From: Azospirillum sp.
GTDB lineage: Bacteria > Pseudomonadota > Alphaproteobacteria > Azospirillales > Azospirillaceae
NCBI GenBank assembly: GCA_027483805.1
Contig: JAIXTS010000056.1
Location: 1-38,685, forward strand
Length of the DNA stretch: 38,685 bases
Direction of reading: 5' to 3'
Below are positions 25,079-34,620 of the stretch, in pieces. The notes beneath the pieces are model-generated. The model worked only from the letters and a program-made list of their open reading frames with translations. It was not told where the DNA came from and searched no databases. The position numbers were made by a program, and so were the translations under genes. Numbering within the stretch: the first letter of the stretch is position 1; every line of letters begins with the position of its first letter.

Positions 25079-26977
25079 CTATCCTTTCGCATAGCCAACA
25101 CCCTTCAGAGCGTCACCGATCTCTTCCAGAATGGCGGGGTCGTCGATGGTGGCCGGCATCTTCCAGGGCTCGCTGTCGGCGATCTTCTGCATGGTGCCGC
25201 GCAGGATCTTGCCTGACCGTGTCTTGGGCAGACGTTCCACCACGATGGCCTGCTTAAAGGCGGCGACAGGGCCGATTTCGTCCCGCACCTTCTTCACCAC
25301 TTCCTTAACGATCTCGGCATAGGGCCGGTGGACCCCGCGCTTCAGGACGATGAAGCCCAGCGGCAACTGCCCCTTCAGATCATCCGCCACACCGATCACG
25401 GCACATTCGGCTACGTCGGGGTGACCCGACAACACCTCCTCCATGGCGCCGGTCGACAGGCGGTGTCCGGCGACATTGATGATGTCGTCGGTACGGGCCA
25501 TGACATAAATATAGCCATCCTCGTCAATGAAGCCGGCATCCGATGTCTGGTAATAGCCAGGAAAATCAGCCAGATAGCTTTTGAAGAACCGGTCACGTGC
25601 ATTCCACAGGGTGGTCAGCGTGCCAGGCGGCAGTGGCAGCCTGGCCACGATAGCGCCGATATCGCCGCGTTTAACCTCCGTCCCGTCGGGCGCCAGGACA
25701 CGAATGTCCCAACCGGGCAGCGGGACGGCGGTGCTGCCATATTTCACCTTCATCAAGCCAATGCCCAACGGATTGCCAGCCACGGGCCAACCGGTTTCCG
25801 TCTGCCACCAATGGTCGATGACGGGAACCTTCAGATGGGTTTCGGCCCAGTTCAGCGTATCCGGATCTGACCGTTCGCCGGCCAGGAACAGGGCGCGCAG
25901 GCTGGACATGTCGTAGAGATGCAGCAGTTCCCCACTGGGGTCTTCCCGTTTGATGGCGCGAAAGGCGGTGGGGGCGGTGAATTGCACCGACACCTTATGC
26001 TCAGCGATCACCCGCCAGAAGGCGCCGGCGTCGGGTGTACCCACGGGCTTGCCCTCATAGACCAGGGTGGTGCAGCCGTGCAGCAGCGGGCCATAGACGA
26101 TATAGGAATGGCCCACGACCCAGCCGACATCGCTGGCGGCCCAGAACACCTCCCCCGGTTTCACACCATAGAAATGCTCCATGGTCCATTTCAGGGCTAC
26201 GGCATAGCCACCCGTATCGCGCACCACGCCTTTGGGCTGCCCTGTCGTGCCCGACGTGTACAGGATGTAAAGCGGGTCGGTGGCCGCCATCGGCACGCAT
26301 GGCGCCGGTGCGGCCAGGGCCGCGGCTTGCGCCCAATCGACATCGCGACCAGGAAGCAGCGATGCGGCCACCTGCGGACGTTGGAAGATCACACAATGGT
26401 CGGGCTTGTGGCCGGCCTGTTCGATGGCGGCATCCAGCATGGGCTTGTAGGGCAGGACCTTCGCGCCTTCCACGCCGCAGCTGGCGGACAGGATGACCTT
26501 GGGTGTTGCATCATTGATACGCGTCGCCAACTCATGCGGGGCGAACCCGCCGAACACAACGGAATGCACGGCCCCGATGCGGGCGCAGGCCAGCATGCCC
26601 ACCACTGCCTCCGGGATCATGGGCATATAGAGGATGACCCGGTCGCCCTGTTCCACGCCCAGATCGCGCAGCACACCGCCAAAGCGCGCCACCTTGTCCA
26701 GAAGTTCGGCATAGGTCAGGGTCTGCTTCACTCCGGTGACGGGGCTATCATAGATCAGGGCCGTCTGTTCCGCCCGGCCCGCCGCCACGTGCCGGTCCAG
26801 CGCATTGTGGCAGATATTCAGCCGCCCGCCGCGATACCAGCGGTAAAAAGGTGCGTCGCTCTGATCCAGGATGGTTTCCGGGAACATATCCCATTCAATG
26901 GCCGCCGCCGCTTCAGCCCAGAAACCCGCCGGGTCGGCCAGGGAACGGGCATGGATGGACTGATAGGCTTCGGTCAT
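25079..26977 (-). CDS. prpE: Propionyl-CoA synthetase
   Basis: AMP-forming acyl-CoA synthetase, cytoplasmic, activating propionate (and possibly acetate). The N-terminus MTEAYQSIHARSLADPAGFW and the motif YTSGTTGQPKGVVRDTGGY are typical of PrpE rather than Acs. Also present are HWWQTETGWPVAGNP, YQTSDAGFIDEDGYIYV, DDIINVAGHRLSTGAMEE and the C-terminal lysine motif PKTRSGKILR. At 632 residues the length is as expected. The ATG at 26977 is preceded by AAGGGGAGGATACA, an excellent ribosome-binding site. The frame stays open 60 codons upstream, but that segment is not needed for the family fold. No prp operon genes are adjacent. Confidence 0.95.
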   Translation of the reverse strand: MTEAYQSIHARSLADPAGFWAEAAAAIEWDMFPETILDQSDAPFYRWYRGGRLNICHNALDRHVAAGRAEQTALIYDSPVTGVKQTLTYAELLDKVARFGGVLRDLGVEQGDRVILYMPMIPEAVVGMLACARIGAVHSVVFGGFAPHELATRINDATPKVILSASCGVEGAKVLPYKPMLDAAIEQAGHKPDHCVIFQRPQVAASLLPGRDVDWAQAAALAAPAPCVPMAATDPLYILYTSGTTGQPKGVVRDTGGYAVALKWTMEHFYGVKPGEVFWAASDVGWVVGHSYIVYGPLLHGCTTLVYEGKPVGTPDAGAFWRVIAEHKVSVQFTAPTAFRAIKREDPSGELLHLYDMSSLRALFLAGERSDPDTLNWAETHLKVPVIDHWWQTETGWPVAGNPLGIGLMKVKYGSTAVPLPGWDIRVLAPDGTEVKRGDIGAIVARLPLPPGTLTTLWNARDRFFKSYLADFPGYYQTSDAGFIDEDGYIYVMARTDDIINVAGHRLSTGAMEEVLSGHPDVAECAVIGVADDLKGQLPLGFIVLKRGVHRPYAEIVKEVVKKVRDEIGPVAAFKQAIVVERLPKTRSGKILRGTMQKIADSEPWKMPATIDDPAILEEIGDALKGVGYAKG

Positions 26978-27195
26978 TGTATCCTCCCCTTGATTTTCTG
27001 CTTTAAGCTGTTTATCAGCCGCTATATCTAGGCCCATCCGCTTATGGAACCCGCCTGAATGGATGGGATAGAACCGGGCCAGGAACCTTGCGATATCCTG
27101 CGTCTGAATCAGCCGGAACGCGCGTGCGGTTTCATCCCCGACCTTGGTCTGCGACATTCATGCCATTCATTGCCTGACCGAAAGCCTTTGCCCTG

Positions 27196-27546
27196 ATGAT
27201 CGTTGACAGCCGCCACATCATGTTCTCGCCGGAAGCCATCCGAGAGGCCCTGAAGTCCTTCCGCGAACTGTTTCCGACCAAGCAGCCGCCCGGCCTGCTG
27301 GGCCCGATCGTCATCCGCAGCGCCGATCCCCTGGTGCTGGGCGTCAAGATTCAGGCCACGGGTTCCAGCACCTATCGCGAGGTGGAGATGGAGGAGAGCG
27401 AAGTGGCGGCCATGCTGATCGTCTTCTGCCGCAAGATCAAAATCCCCCTGCCCCGCACCGCCAACAAGTCGATCGAGGTTGAGGGCGAAAACATCGCCCT
27501 GATCGTGTCGAAGGCCATGATGATGCAGCGGGCGGCCCGGGCCTGA
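27196..27546 (+). CDS. Hypothetical protein, 116 residues
   Basis: I do not recognise the family. The protein is soluble, has no signal peptide, and looks like a genuine mixed alpha/beta domain: IMFSPEAIREALKSFRELFP is a predicted helix, then strands around GPIVIRSADPLVLGVKIQA and YREVEMEESEVAAMLIVFCR, ending in a helix IALIVSKAMMMQRAARA. GC-rich codon use matches its neighbours. The start ATG at 27196 has no strong ribosome-binding site. It diverges from prpE (218-base gap) and converges with the DUF610 gene. Coding is supported only by composition and a clean frame. Confidence 0.65.
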   Translation: MIVDSRHIMFSPEAIREALKSFRELFPTKQPPGLLGPIVIRSADPLVLGVKIQATGSSTYREVEMEESEVAAMLIVFCRKIKIPLPRTANKSIEVEGENIALIVSKAMMMQRAARA

Positions 27547-27566
27547 CCGTATCTGCGGCTGAGATA

Positions 27567-28904
27567 CTACCGATCCGCCTGCTGGTTCACGACCGCCGTG
27601 ACGGGGGCCAGAACAATCCCCCGGTCACGCAACCCCGCTGCCCAGACCGAGAGCCGTTCCAGGCTCACAGGATTGCTGACGTCGGCAAAACCGACCGCCA
27701 CACCATTGGCCTGAGCCAGCCGTTCGAGCTGTGCCAGTTGGGCATCAATGCCGATGCCGGACGGGATCCGGTCGATCTGCAGATCGCTGATGGCCCGGGG
27801 CAGCGACAGTTCCTTGGACACAGCCGCCGCCTTGCTGCCCGACACCTGCCACAAGTCCAGATAGATCAGACCACGGCGCTGTACCTGCAACAGCACACCG
27901 CGCAGGCTTTCACGCTGGGTCAGGAAATCCGTGCCGCTGTCGGTTTTTGATGTGACGCCCACATAGCCGGTGAAGGCCGCCAAGCTGGCCTCCAGCCGTC
28001 GGGCATTTTCCTCATCCGACAGGTTCGACAACAGGGTGTTGGGACCGGGATCATTGGCGGGAAAGCCCAAGGGCTGCATCGGCACGGACAGCAGTACCTC
28101 GTGCCCCTTGGACCGCGCCTCGTCCACCTTGGTCTGCAAATTCTCCGCCGAGGGGATGAAGGCGAAAGTGACGGCGCCGGGCAGACGGTCAATCGCCGCA
28201 TGCGTTGCCGCCTCTGACTGACCCAGCCCGGTCACGATGATGGCGATGCGCGGCCGCTTGTCATCCTGCGGGAAGGGCCGCGCGTAATACTGCCAGGGGG
28301 CGGTGCCGTCGGGGGCCACGCGCGGCACCCGACCCACGCGCAGCCGTTCCAGCAACTGATCATTGCGCGACGGGGTCAGGGTGACCGGCATGTCCACCGG
28401 GTCCAACGGCACTTCTTCCTCCGGTGCCGTCTGGGCCGCATCGGCAAAACGCGGCGTGCCGTCGGGCAGCAGCACCGGTACACCCTGGCCCAGACCATGG
28501 GCCGCCTCAATCCGCCGCAGGGTCTCCGGCGCCTGAACGGCCAGCCAGCCGGCCGTACCCGCCAGCACCAGGATCAGCACCATGGCGCCGATCACAGGCG
28601 GTGACGGTTTGCCGCGTTTCTTCTTTTCCTTGCCAGCACCCTTCAGGCCGGACCCGTCATCCGGATCGCCCGCATGCTCATCATCGGCCACGAAGGCAAG
28701 ATCCATGGCATCGCCAGCAGTGGTGGCCTTGGTCTTCTTGCCCTTGCGGCCGAAGGACCAGCGCTTGCCGTCCTTCTTGGCCGCCCGGTCGTTTGACTTT
28801 GCCGGGCGTTTGGCACCCAGACGGGACGCCAATACGGCAGCGCTTCCGCCATCCCCCGGATCGGCTTCCGTCTTTTTTTTCCTGGAGAGCGGGAACAAGG
28901 CCAC
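27567..28904 (-). CDS. Divergent polysaccharide deacetylase family protein (DUF610)
   Basis: Envelope protein of 445 residues. The N-terminal about 95 residues are highly basic and charged, followed by one membrane segment (PPVIGAMVLILVLAGTAGWL), so the C-terminal domain should be periplasmic. That domain has family-typical text: RPRIAIIVTGLGQSEAATHA, LPGAVTFAFIPSAENLQ, EVLLSVPMQPLGFPANDPGP, VGVTSKTDSGTDFL and YLDLW. Homologues often lie beside envC-ctpA. The start is GTG at 28904, 22 bases after the ctpA stop, without a clear Shine-Dalgarno. It is the last gene of the envC-ctpA-DUF610 operon. Confidence 0.88.
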   Translation of the reverse strand: MALFPLSRKKKTEADPGDGGSAAVLASRLGAKRPAKSNDRAAKKDGKRWSFGRKGKKTKATTAGDAMDLAFVADDEHAGDPDDGSGLKGAGKEKKKRGKPSPPVIGAMVLILVLAGTAGWLAVQAPETLRRIEAAHGLGQGVPVLLPDGTPRFADAAQTAPEEEVPLDPVDMPVTLTPSRNDQLLERLRVGRVPRVAPDGTAPWQYYARPFPQDDKRPRIAIIVTGLGQSEAATHAAIDRLPGAVTFAFIPSAENLQTKVDEARSKGHEVLLSVPMQPLGFPANDPGPNTLLSNLSDEENARRLEASLAAFTGYVGVTSKTDSGTDFLTQRESLRGVLLQVQRRGLIYLDLWQVSGSKAAAVSKELSLPRAISDLQIDRIPSGIGIDAQLAQLERLAQANGVAVGFADVSNPVSLERLSVWAAGLRDRGIVLAPVTAVVNQQADR

Positions 28905-28925
28905 GGTGTGGGTGCTTTTGCTCGG

Positions 28926-30308
28926 TTAATTGGTGTGTTTAGGTTGGTTGAACAGGGAAACACCACGCAGCAGATCGACCGCGCGGGCCAACTGGTAATC
29001 CACGGGCGCCGTGTCGGCATTGCTGTTGGCGGCGACAGGGGTTGCGGTCGGGGTCGCCGCAGGAGACGGCGCCGACGGCGTGGCCCCAGCACCGGGGGCC
29101 GGCGCCGGGGCCGGCTTGGCGCCCGCCCCCTGGTCGGTGTTGCGCAGGGCGTTGGGCAGGTCCGCCTCACGCCGACGCTGTCCGGCGGCGGCCAGTTCCT
29201 CAATCTTGGCGGGCTGCACCTCGATATCCGGGGTGATGCCCAACTGCTGGATCGACTTGCCCGACGGTGTGTAATACCGCGAGGTGGTCAGGCGCATGGC
29301 GCTCTGCTGGCCCTGCAACGGGATGATGGTCTGCACCGACCCCTTGCCAAAGCTCTGCGTGCCCAGGATGATGGCGCGCTTATGATCCTGCAGCGCACCG
29401 GCCACGATCTCCGACGCCGACGCCGACCCGCCATTGATCAGCACCACGACCGGCAGCCCATCGGCGGCATCGCCGGCCTTGGCCGTGTAACGGTCACCTT
29501 CCTTGCCGCCCCGCCCCCGGGTGGACACGATCTCCCGGCCCTTCTCCAGGAATGTATCGGACACCGAAACAGCCTGGTCCAGCAGCCCGCCGGGATTGTT
29601 GCGCATGTCCAGGACATAGCCGATCAGCTTAGGCCCCAGCTGTTCCTTCAGCTTGGCCATGGCCTTGTCCAGTCCGGGCTGGGTCTGCTCGTTGAAGCTG
29701 GAAATGCGGATATAGCCGACATTATCCTCGGCCCGGAACCGCACGGACTGCACCTTGATGCTGGCGCGGGTCATGCTCAGCTGAATCGGTTCGGCCACGC
29801 TGGCGCGGCGGATGGTGACCTTGATGTCGCTGCCCACAGGCCCGCGCATCTTCTCAACAGCGTCGTTCAGCGACAGGCCAACGATCTGCTCGTCATTCAA
29901 GTGGGTGATATAGTCGCCGGGCTGCACGCCGGCGCGGGCGGCGGGCGTGTCATCCATGGGAGAGATAACCTTGACGAAGCCGTTTTCCGTCGTCACCTCG
30001 ATGCCCAGGCCGCCGAACTCGCCCCGGGTCTGCACCCGCATATCGGCGAAATTCTTCTTGTTCAGGTAGGAGGAATGCGGGTCGAGCGAGGTGAGCATGC
30101 CGTCAATGGCCGCCTCGATCAACTGCTCGTCCGACACTTCTTCCACATATTCCGACCGCACCCGCTCGAACACATCGGCGAACAGGTCCAACTGCTTGTA
30201 GGTTTCCGACTTCAGCGGTTCGCGCGCCTGCGCACCGCCCGTCACACCGAGGGGAACAGTGAAGGCCAGCAGGGCCGCGATGGCGGCAGTGGAGAACAGC
30301 TTGCTCAT
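28926..30308 (-). CDS. ctpA: Carboxy-terminal processing protease, S41 family
   Basis: Exported serine protease of 460 residues acting in the periplasm on envelope proteins or murein hydrolases. Signal peptide (to about GGAQA-REP), N-terminal helical region, PDZ domain (GGLGIEVTTENGFVKVISPM ... AARAGVQPGDYITHLNDEQI) and S41 core with GYVLDMRNNPGGLLDQAV, catalytic serine in NGGSASASEIVAGAL and lysine in GTQSFGKGSVQTI. The C-terminal tail is Ala/Pro/Gly-rich and probably disordered. The ATG at 30308 follows the envC stop by two bases (TGATCATG), indicating translational coupling; a TTG at 30314 is less likely. Confidence 0.94.
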   Translation of the reverse strand: MSKLFSTAAIAALLAFTVPLGVTGGAQAREPLKSETYKQLDLFADVFERVRSEYVEEVSDEQLIEAAIDGMLTSLDPHSSYLNKKNFADMRVQTRGEFGGLGIEVTTENGFVKVISPMDDTPAARAGVQPGDYITHLNDEQIVGLSLNDAVEKMRGPVGSDIKVTIRRASVAEPIQLSMTRASIKVQSVRFRAEDNVGYIRISSFNEQTQPGLDKAMAKLKEQLGPKLIGYVLDMRNNPGGLLDQAVSVSDTFLEKGREIVSTRGRGGKEGDRYTAKAGDAADGLPVVVLINGGSASASEIVAGALQDHKRAIILGTQSFGKGSVQTIIPLQGQQSAMRLTTSRYYTPSGKSIQQLGITPDIEVQPAKIEELAAAGQRRREADLPNALRNTDQGAGAKPAPAPAPGAGATPSAPSPAATPTATPVAANSNADTAPVDYQLARAVDLLRGVSLFNQPKHTN

Positions 30309-30310
30309 GA

Positions 30311-31594
30311 TCAACCTTGTCCTTTGCCGTCGGAGGCTGCAAGGCCGCGCGCGGGGTTGACAGGCTGACCACCGCGCCGCAGCTCGTAATACAATGTCGG
30401 GTCCCCATCCCCCGACAGAAGTCCAACCGGTTCCCCGCCCAGCACGCGCTGTCCTACCTGTGCATCAATACGACCCAGGCCGGCCAGAAGCGAATGATAT
30501 CCGTTGGGATGTTCAAGGATCAAGAGAAGCCCGTAGCCTTTGAACGGGCCTGCGAACATCACGGCCCCATCGGCCGGTGCCACGACCGGGCCGCCGGCAC
30601 GCCCGCTATAGGTCAGGCCCCGGCTGGTCGCCCCCACCTCGTCCGTCTGACCATAGCGTTTGACCACCTTGCCGCTGACGGGCGCTACCATGCCGCCCAG
30701 GATGCCGGCCGATTGTGGCTCCGCCGGGGCGCGTTTCAGGCCGGCCACCTTGTCGCGGGTCCGCTTCTCGCGGTCGGCTTCCACCTGTGCCTGCCGGCGG
30801 CGCTCTGCCTCGGCCTTGCGGGCAGCTTCGGCCTTGCGTTCGGCTTCAAGCCGCTCGATCAGGTCCTTCAGATCGCCAGCCTTCTCCCCCAGCGAGGCGA
30901 CGCGGGTGGCAAGCCTTGCGCGCTCGCTGTCGGTGTTTTTCGACAATTCCTCGCGCCGCGCCACCAGCGAGGCCAGATCCTTCTGGCGCAGGGCAAGGCT
31001 TTCGGCCGCGCGGGCCGTCCTGTCCTTCTGTTCCGCCAATTGCCGGCGCAGATCGACCAGACCCTGCAGTTCCCGGGACAGGGCGTCGGCGCGGGTCTTC
31101 AGTTCCGGAACGGCGGAGCGCAGCAGCAGGGCGCTTTTCACCGTATCGCTGGGCGATTGCGGGGCCGCGATCATTGTATCGGGCGGCAGGCGGGACAGGC
31201 GCTGCAGAGCACCCAGAAGGTCAGCCAGGGCGGCGCGGTCGGCCTCGATCTTGTCCAGCCGGGCCTTCTCCTCCTCACCCAGCTCCCCCAGGGCGCTTTC
31301 CAGCCGAACCAGATCGACATCCTGACTGCGCTGCTGGTCCGCGGCCTCGATGGCGCGGGCGCGCAGGTCGGCCAGTTCCTTTTCCAGGGCCTCGGCCTTG
31401 GCGTCCAGCTGCGCCTTGGCCTTGTCCGCCTCCTGCAGATCGCGCTGCACCTGTTGCAACTGCTTGGCCGGATCGGGACTCTTGTCCTGCGCCAGAGCGG
31501 GTACCGCCAGCAGGGCTGGCAGCAGCGACAGGGCGATGACGGGCGGATAACGCAGGGACAAGTAAACAGTTTCCCGAATCGGAGCGAGATTCAA
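30311..31594 (-). CDS. EnvC-like murein hydrolase activator (LytM/M23 domain)
   Basis: Exported protein of up to 427 residues that probably activates cell-division amidases. After a signal peptide (ending VPALA-QDK) come long coiled coils (LQQVQRDLQEADKAKAQLDA through ERKAEAARKAEAERRRQ), then a C-terminal LytM domain (MVAPVSGKVVKRYGQ ... VVAPADGAVMFAGPFKGYG ... HPNGYHSLLAGLGRIDAQVG). The zinc ligands are degraded: the first His/Asp motif is absent, and the usual HxH-type YAHL reads LAGL, as expected for a non-catalytic EnvC activator. Only TTG codons are available for a start (31594 or 31561), and neither has a good ribosome-binding site. Confidence 0.88.
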   Translation of the reverse strand: MNLAPIRETVYLSLRYPPVIALSLLPALLAVPALAQDKSPDPAKQLQQVQRDLQEADKAKAQLDAKAEALEKELADLRARAIEAADQQRSQDVDLVRLESALGELGEEEKARLDKIEADRAALADLLGALQRLSRLPPDTMIAAPQSPSDTVKSALLLRSAVPELKTRADALSRELQGLVDLRRQLAEQKDRTARAAESLALRQKDLASLVARREELSKNTDSERARLATRVASLGEKAGDLKDLIERLEAERKAEAARKAEAERRRQAQVEADREKRTRDKVAGLKRAPAEPQSAGILGGMVAPVSGKVVKRYGQTDEVGATSRGLTYSGRAGGPVVAPADGAVMFAGPFKGYGLLLILEHPNGYHSLLAGLGRIDAQVGQRVLGGEPVGLLSGDGDPTLYYELRRGGQPVNPARGLAASDGKGQG

Positions 31595-31724
31595 GTTGAA
31601 GGATATCGTGCAAGCCTTTGATTTAACGTCAGCATGCAGGGGGACCTTCTGTTATCCAGGCAGTGTAAGGGCAACTGTGCGCGGCGTCGATGGCTCAGAA
31701 GCTTAAGACGGGTCCGCCACCCTC

Positions 31725-32915
31725 TTACCGCATCAACTCCCGCATGCCCGCATCCAGACCGGCCAGGGTGAGCGGGTACATGCGGCCTTCCATGATCTTT
31801 TGGAAGATGCCGATCGACTGCGTATAGGACCAGTAACGCTCATCCGAGGGGTTCAGCCAGATGGCGTGGGCATATTTGTCAAGCAGGCGGCGCATCCAGA
31901 CGATGCCCGCCTCTTCATTGAAATGCTCCACGCTGCCGCCCGGCTGTGTAATCTCATAGGGGCTCATGGATGCATCACCGACGAAGACCAGCTTATAGTC
32001 AGGGCCATAGGTGTTGATCACGTCCAAGGTGGAGAGTTTTTCCACATGCCGGCGCTTATTATCCTTCCACACTCCCTCATAGACGCAATTGTGGAAGTAA
32101 TAATATTCCAGATGCTTGAATTCCCCGCGCGCGGCGCTGAACAGTTCCTCGCACAGGCGTATATGGTCATCCATCGATCCGCCAATATCCAGGAACAACA
32201 GTACCTTCACGGCATTATGCCGTTCCGGCACCATCTTGATGTCCAGCCAACCTGCATTGCGGGCTGTTGAACTGATCGTGTCGGGCAGGTCCAGCACGTC
32301 CGCCGCCCCCTGGCGCGCGAATTTACGCAGACGGCGCAGGGCCACCTTGATGTTGCGGGTGCCGAGTTCGACACTGTCATCCAGATTGCGGAATTCCCGC
32401 TTGTCCCAGACCTTCACTGCCCGACGGTGGCGGCTGCCATCCTGGCCGATGCGCACCCCTTCTGGATTGTAGCCATAGGCGCCAAACGGGCTGGTACCCG
32501 CAGTGCCGATCCATTTATTGCCGCCCTGGTGACGCCCCGATTGCTCGGCCAGCCGCTGGGCCAGCGTCTCCATCAGCTTGTCCCAGCCGCCAAGCGCCTG
32601 GATCTGGGCCTTCTCCTCATCGGTCAGGAATTTCTCGGCCAGCTTGCGCAGCCATTCGTCGGGTATGCTGGCCGTCAATTCCTCGGTCCCGACAGCACCA
32701 CCGCCCTCCAACCCCTTGAAAACGGAGGCAAAGACCCGGTCGAACTTGTCCAGGTTGCGCTCGTCCTTCACCAGGATGGCACGGGAGAGATAATAGAAAT
32801 CCTCCACCGCATAGCCGGCGATGCCGGCCTGCATCGCCTCCATCAGCGCCAGATATTCCTTCAGGCTGACCGGGACGCCGGCCTTGCGCAGGTCATAGAA
32901 GAAACCGGTGAACAT
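31725..32915 (-). CDS. VWA-domain protein, CoxE-like
   Basis: Cytoplasmic 396-residue protein with a von Willebrand A domain. The metal-ion adhesion site reads LLFLDIGGSMDDH, with VFVGDASMSPYE as a later loop. The N-terminal part (MFTGFFYDLRKAGVPVSLKEYLALMEAM) is typical of CoxE-like proteins that work with a MoxR-type AAA ATPase on cofactor insertion or enzyme maturation. No such ATPase is in the window. The start ATG at 32915 has TTCCCCATC-type upstream sequence on the plus strand (GGGA region on the minus strand). It lies about 55 bases after the cyclase stop, so the two could share a transcript. Confidence 0.88.
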   Translation of the reverse strand: MFTGFFYDLRKAGVPVSLKEYLALMEAMQAGIAGYAVEDFYYLSRAILVKDERNLDKFDRVFASVFKGLEGGGAVGTEELTASIPDEWLRKLAEKFLTDEEKAQIQALGGWDKLMETLAQRLAEQSGRHQGGNKWIGTAGTSPFGAYGYNPEGVRIGQDGSRHRRAVKVWDKREFRNLDDSVELGTRNIKVALRRLRKFARQGAADVLDLPDTISSTARNAGWLDIKMVPERHNAVKVLLFLDIGGSMDDHIRLCEELFSAARGEFKHLEYYYFHNCVYEGVWKDNKRRHVEKLSTLDVINTYGPDYKLVFVGDASMSPYEITQPGGSVEHFNEEAGIVWMRRLLDKYAHAIWLNPSDERYWSYTQSIGIFQKIMEGRMYPLTLAGLDAGMRELMR

Positions 32916-32970
32916 GGGATGGGCGGTTCCGGGCGTCGGGATTTATCTGTGGCGCAGCATAGCATAGGCG

Positions 32971-34353
32971 TCAGGCTGCGCACGACGCATCGTCGTGACC
33001 ATGGGACAGCGGCCGGTACCAGAGGGCGACGGTCCCATCCCGCCCCCGCAGCGGCATGTCCTCGACCCGGCGATAACCGGACAGCGCCGCCTCGCCATCG
33101 GTGACCAGGGCCGCCCCCGCCACCTCGTCGGAAATGACGATCCGGGCCTCCAACTCGCGGGTCAAATGCATCAGGCGGCTGGCCACATTCACCGTATCCC
33201 CGATAACGGTGAATTCCAGGCGTTGATCGGACCCGATATCACCGGCCACAACGGCCCCGTAATGCACCCCGATGCCCAGCCCCACCGATGGCAGGCCACG
33301 CAGCATCCGTTCACGGTTCCATTCCTCCATCGCCGCCTGCATGTCATGGGCGCAGGCCAGGGCGGCGGCCGGGTCGCGTCCACTGGGCGCCAGCAGGCCG
33401 AACGTGGCCATCACACAATCGCCGATATATTTGTCGACGGTGCCGCCATGGGTGAAGACCGCCTTCTCCATGCGGATTCGGAACTGGCGCAGCAGATCGA
33501 TAATCTCCCCGGCCGGCGCATTTTCACACAGCCGCGTAAAACCGGTCAGGTCGGCAAACAGGACGGAGACGACCCGTGTATTGGGGCGTGAGAGGGGGCT
33601 GTCACTCGCTGCCAGCCGTTCCACCATTTCGGGTGAGAAATAGCGCGCCAGATTGGCCCTTTCACACTCCGTCGCCGCCTGACTGACCAGCAGCATCCTG
33701 GACCGGCGCACGGCTGCCGCCAAAGTGAGGGCCACCAGGATCAGGAACAGAACCTGGGTCAGCCAGTTGGACAGATCGACATAGCGCGGGTTCTGCATCA
33801 CACGCAGAAAATCGCCGGCATCTGTGCTGCCCCAGATCCAGTCGAACGGCATGGTGAAGGTGCCGGGCTGACGCATGGCATGAACAACCACGGCAGACCA
33901 GGACAGGGCCGCCGTCAAGCCGCTCCACACCACCAGGGCCGGCCGCTGGACCATCACGGAACTGGCAATCATCAGGAAATAGACATTGTACCAGACGGTG
34001 CGGGTGTTCATGGCCGGCGACAGCACCTCTCCGCCAATCGTGATGGGCGTGGTCATGACCATGGAGATCGCGAAATGATCAAAGGCAACGGACGCGAACA
34101 GTTGCCAGGGCCGGAACAGACGGGTCCTGTGCAGGGCCCACAGCGCCAGGCCGTTGCAGGCGACTATGGCGATACCCAGATATCCGGCCGTGTTCTCCCC
34201 GGTCTGGTCCAGCAGCGCGATCCAGGCGAAGATGGCCCCGAGCGCGATCAGGCGCGCCCAGGTAGCCACCTCGATCCCGCGCGACTGCTCGCGCTGGAAC
34301 ACGGCCTTCAGCCGTTCCTCCGTCCCCAGGCTGCGATCCGACTGTTTGCTCAT
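32971..34353 (-). CDS. Membrane-bound class III adenylate/guanylate cyclase
   Basis: 460-residue protein with about six membrane helices (from WARLIALGAIFAWIALLDQ to WLTQVLFLILVALTLAAAVR) followed by a cytoplasmic cyclase domain. Class III signatures are present: metal-binding aspartates in VLFADLTGFT and DKYIGDCVMATFG, the base-contacting lysine in VDKYIGD, and the transition-state Asn/Arg in EFTVIGDTVNVASRLM. Adenylate cyclase is more likely than guanylate cyclase by residue pattern, but this is inference. The ATG at 34353 is supported by GAAGGG upstream; a longer open frame to 34464 is probably not used. It diverges from the tandem secreted proteins. Confidence 0.9.
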   Translation of the reverse strand: MSKQSDRSLGTEERLKAVFQREQSRGIEVATWARLIALGAIFAWIALLDQTGENTAGYLGIAIVACNGLALWALHRTRLFRPWQLFASVAFDHFAISMVMTTPITIGGEVLSPAMNTRTVWYNVYFLMIASSVMVQRPALVVWSGLTAALSWSAVVVHAMRQPGTFTMPFDWIWGSTDAGDFLRVMQNPRYVDLSNWLTQVLFLILVALTLAAAVRRSRMLLVSQAATECERANLARYFSPEMVERLAASDSPLSRPNTRVVSVLFADLTGFTRLCENAPAGEIIDLLRQFRIRMEKAVFTHGGTVDKYIGDCVMATFGLLAPSGRDPAAALACAHDMQAAMEEWNRERMLRGLPSVGLGIGVHYGAVVAGDIGSDQRLEFTVIGDTVNVASRLMHLTRELEARIVISDEVAGAALVTDGEAALSGYRRVEDMPLRGRDGTVALWYRPLSHGHDDASCAA

Positions 34354-34620
34354 GCCACCCTTCCCCACCGGCGCTGCTGACGGCGCCGTCCCCCGGCCAG
34401 GCTGTCGCGGACATACTGCATTCCAACAGGCATAAGCATCACCCCACCCCGACCAATCCCGCAAGCCTGTGCAAAGTGGCCGGCGAAAAAGGAGCGGTGA
34501 TGGCAGGATTGCGACCGGAAAAATTCAGCAAAAAATTTGCATAATGCATGGACTTTCAAAGTAAATTGCATTTAGCAGCATTGCGTTTTGCAGAATTCGC
34601 TTGGACACCGCGGGATTACA

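Noticed and set aside
26978-27157. In-frame 60-codon N-terminal extension of prpE from an ATG at 27157
   Set aside because: The ATG at 26977 has an excellent AAGGGGAGG site and matches the normal PrpE N-terminus. The extension looks like leader sequence.
30317-31621. A long plus-strand frame opposite envC
   Set aside because: Long antisense frames are common in GC-rich coding DNA. The minus strand has a signal peptide, coiled coils and a LytM domain.
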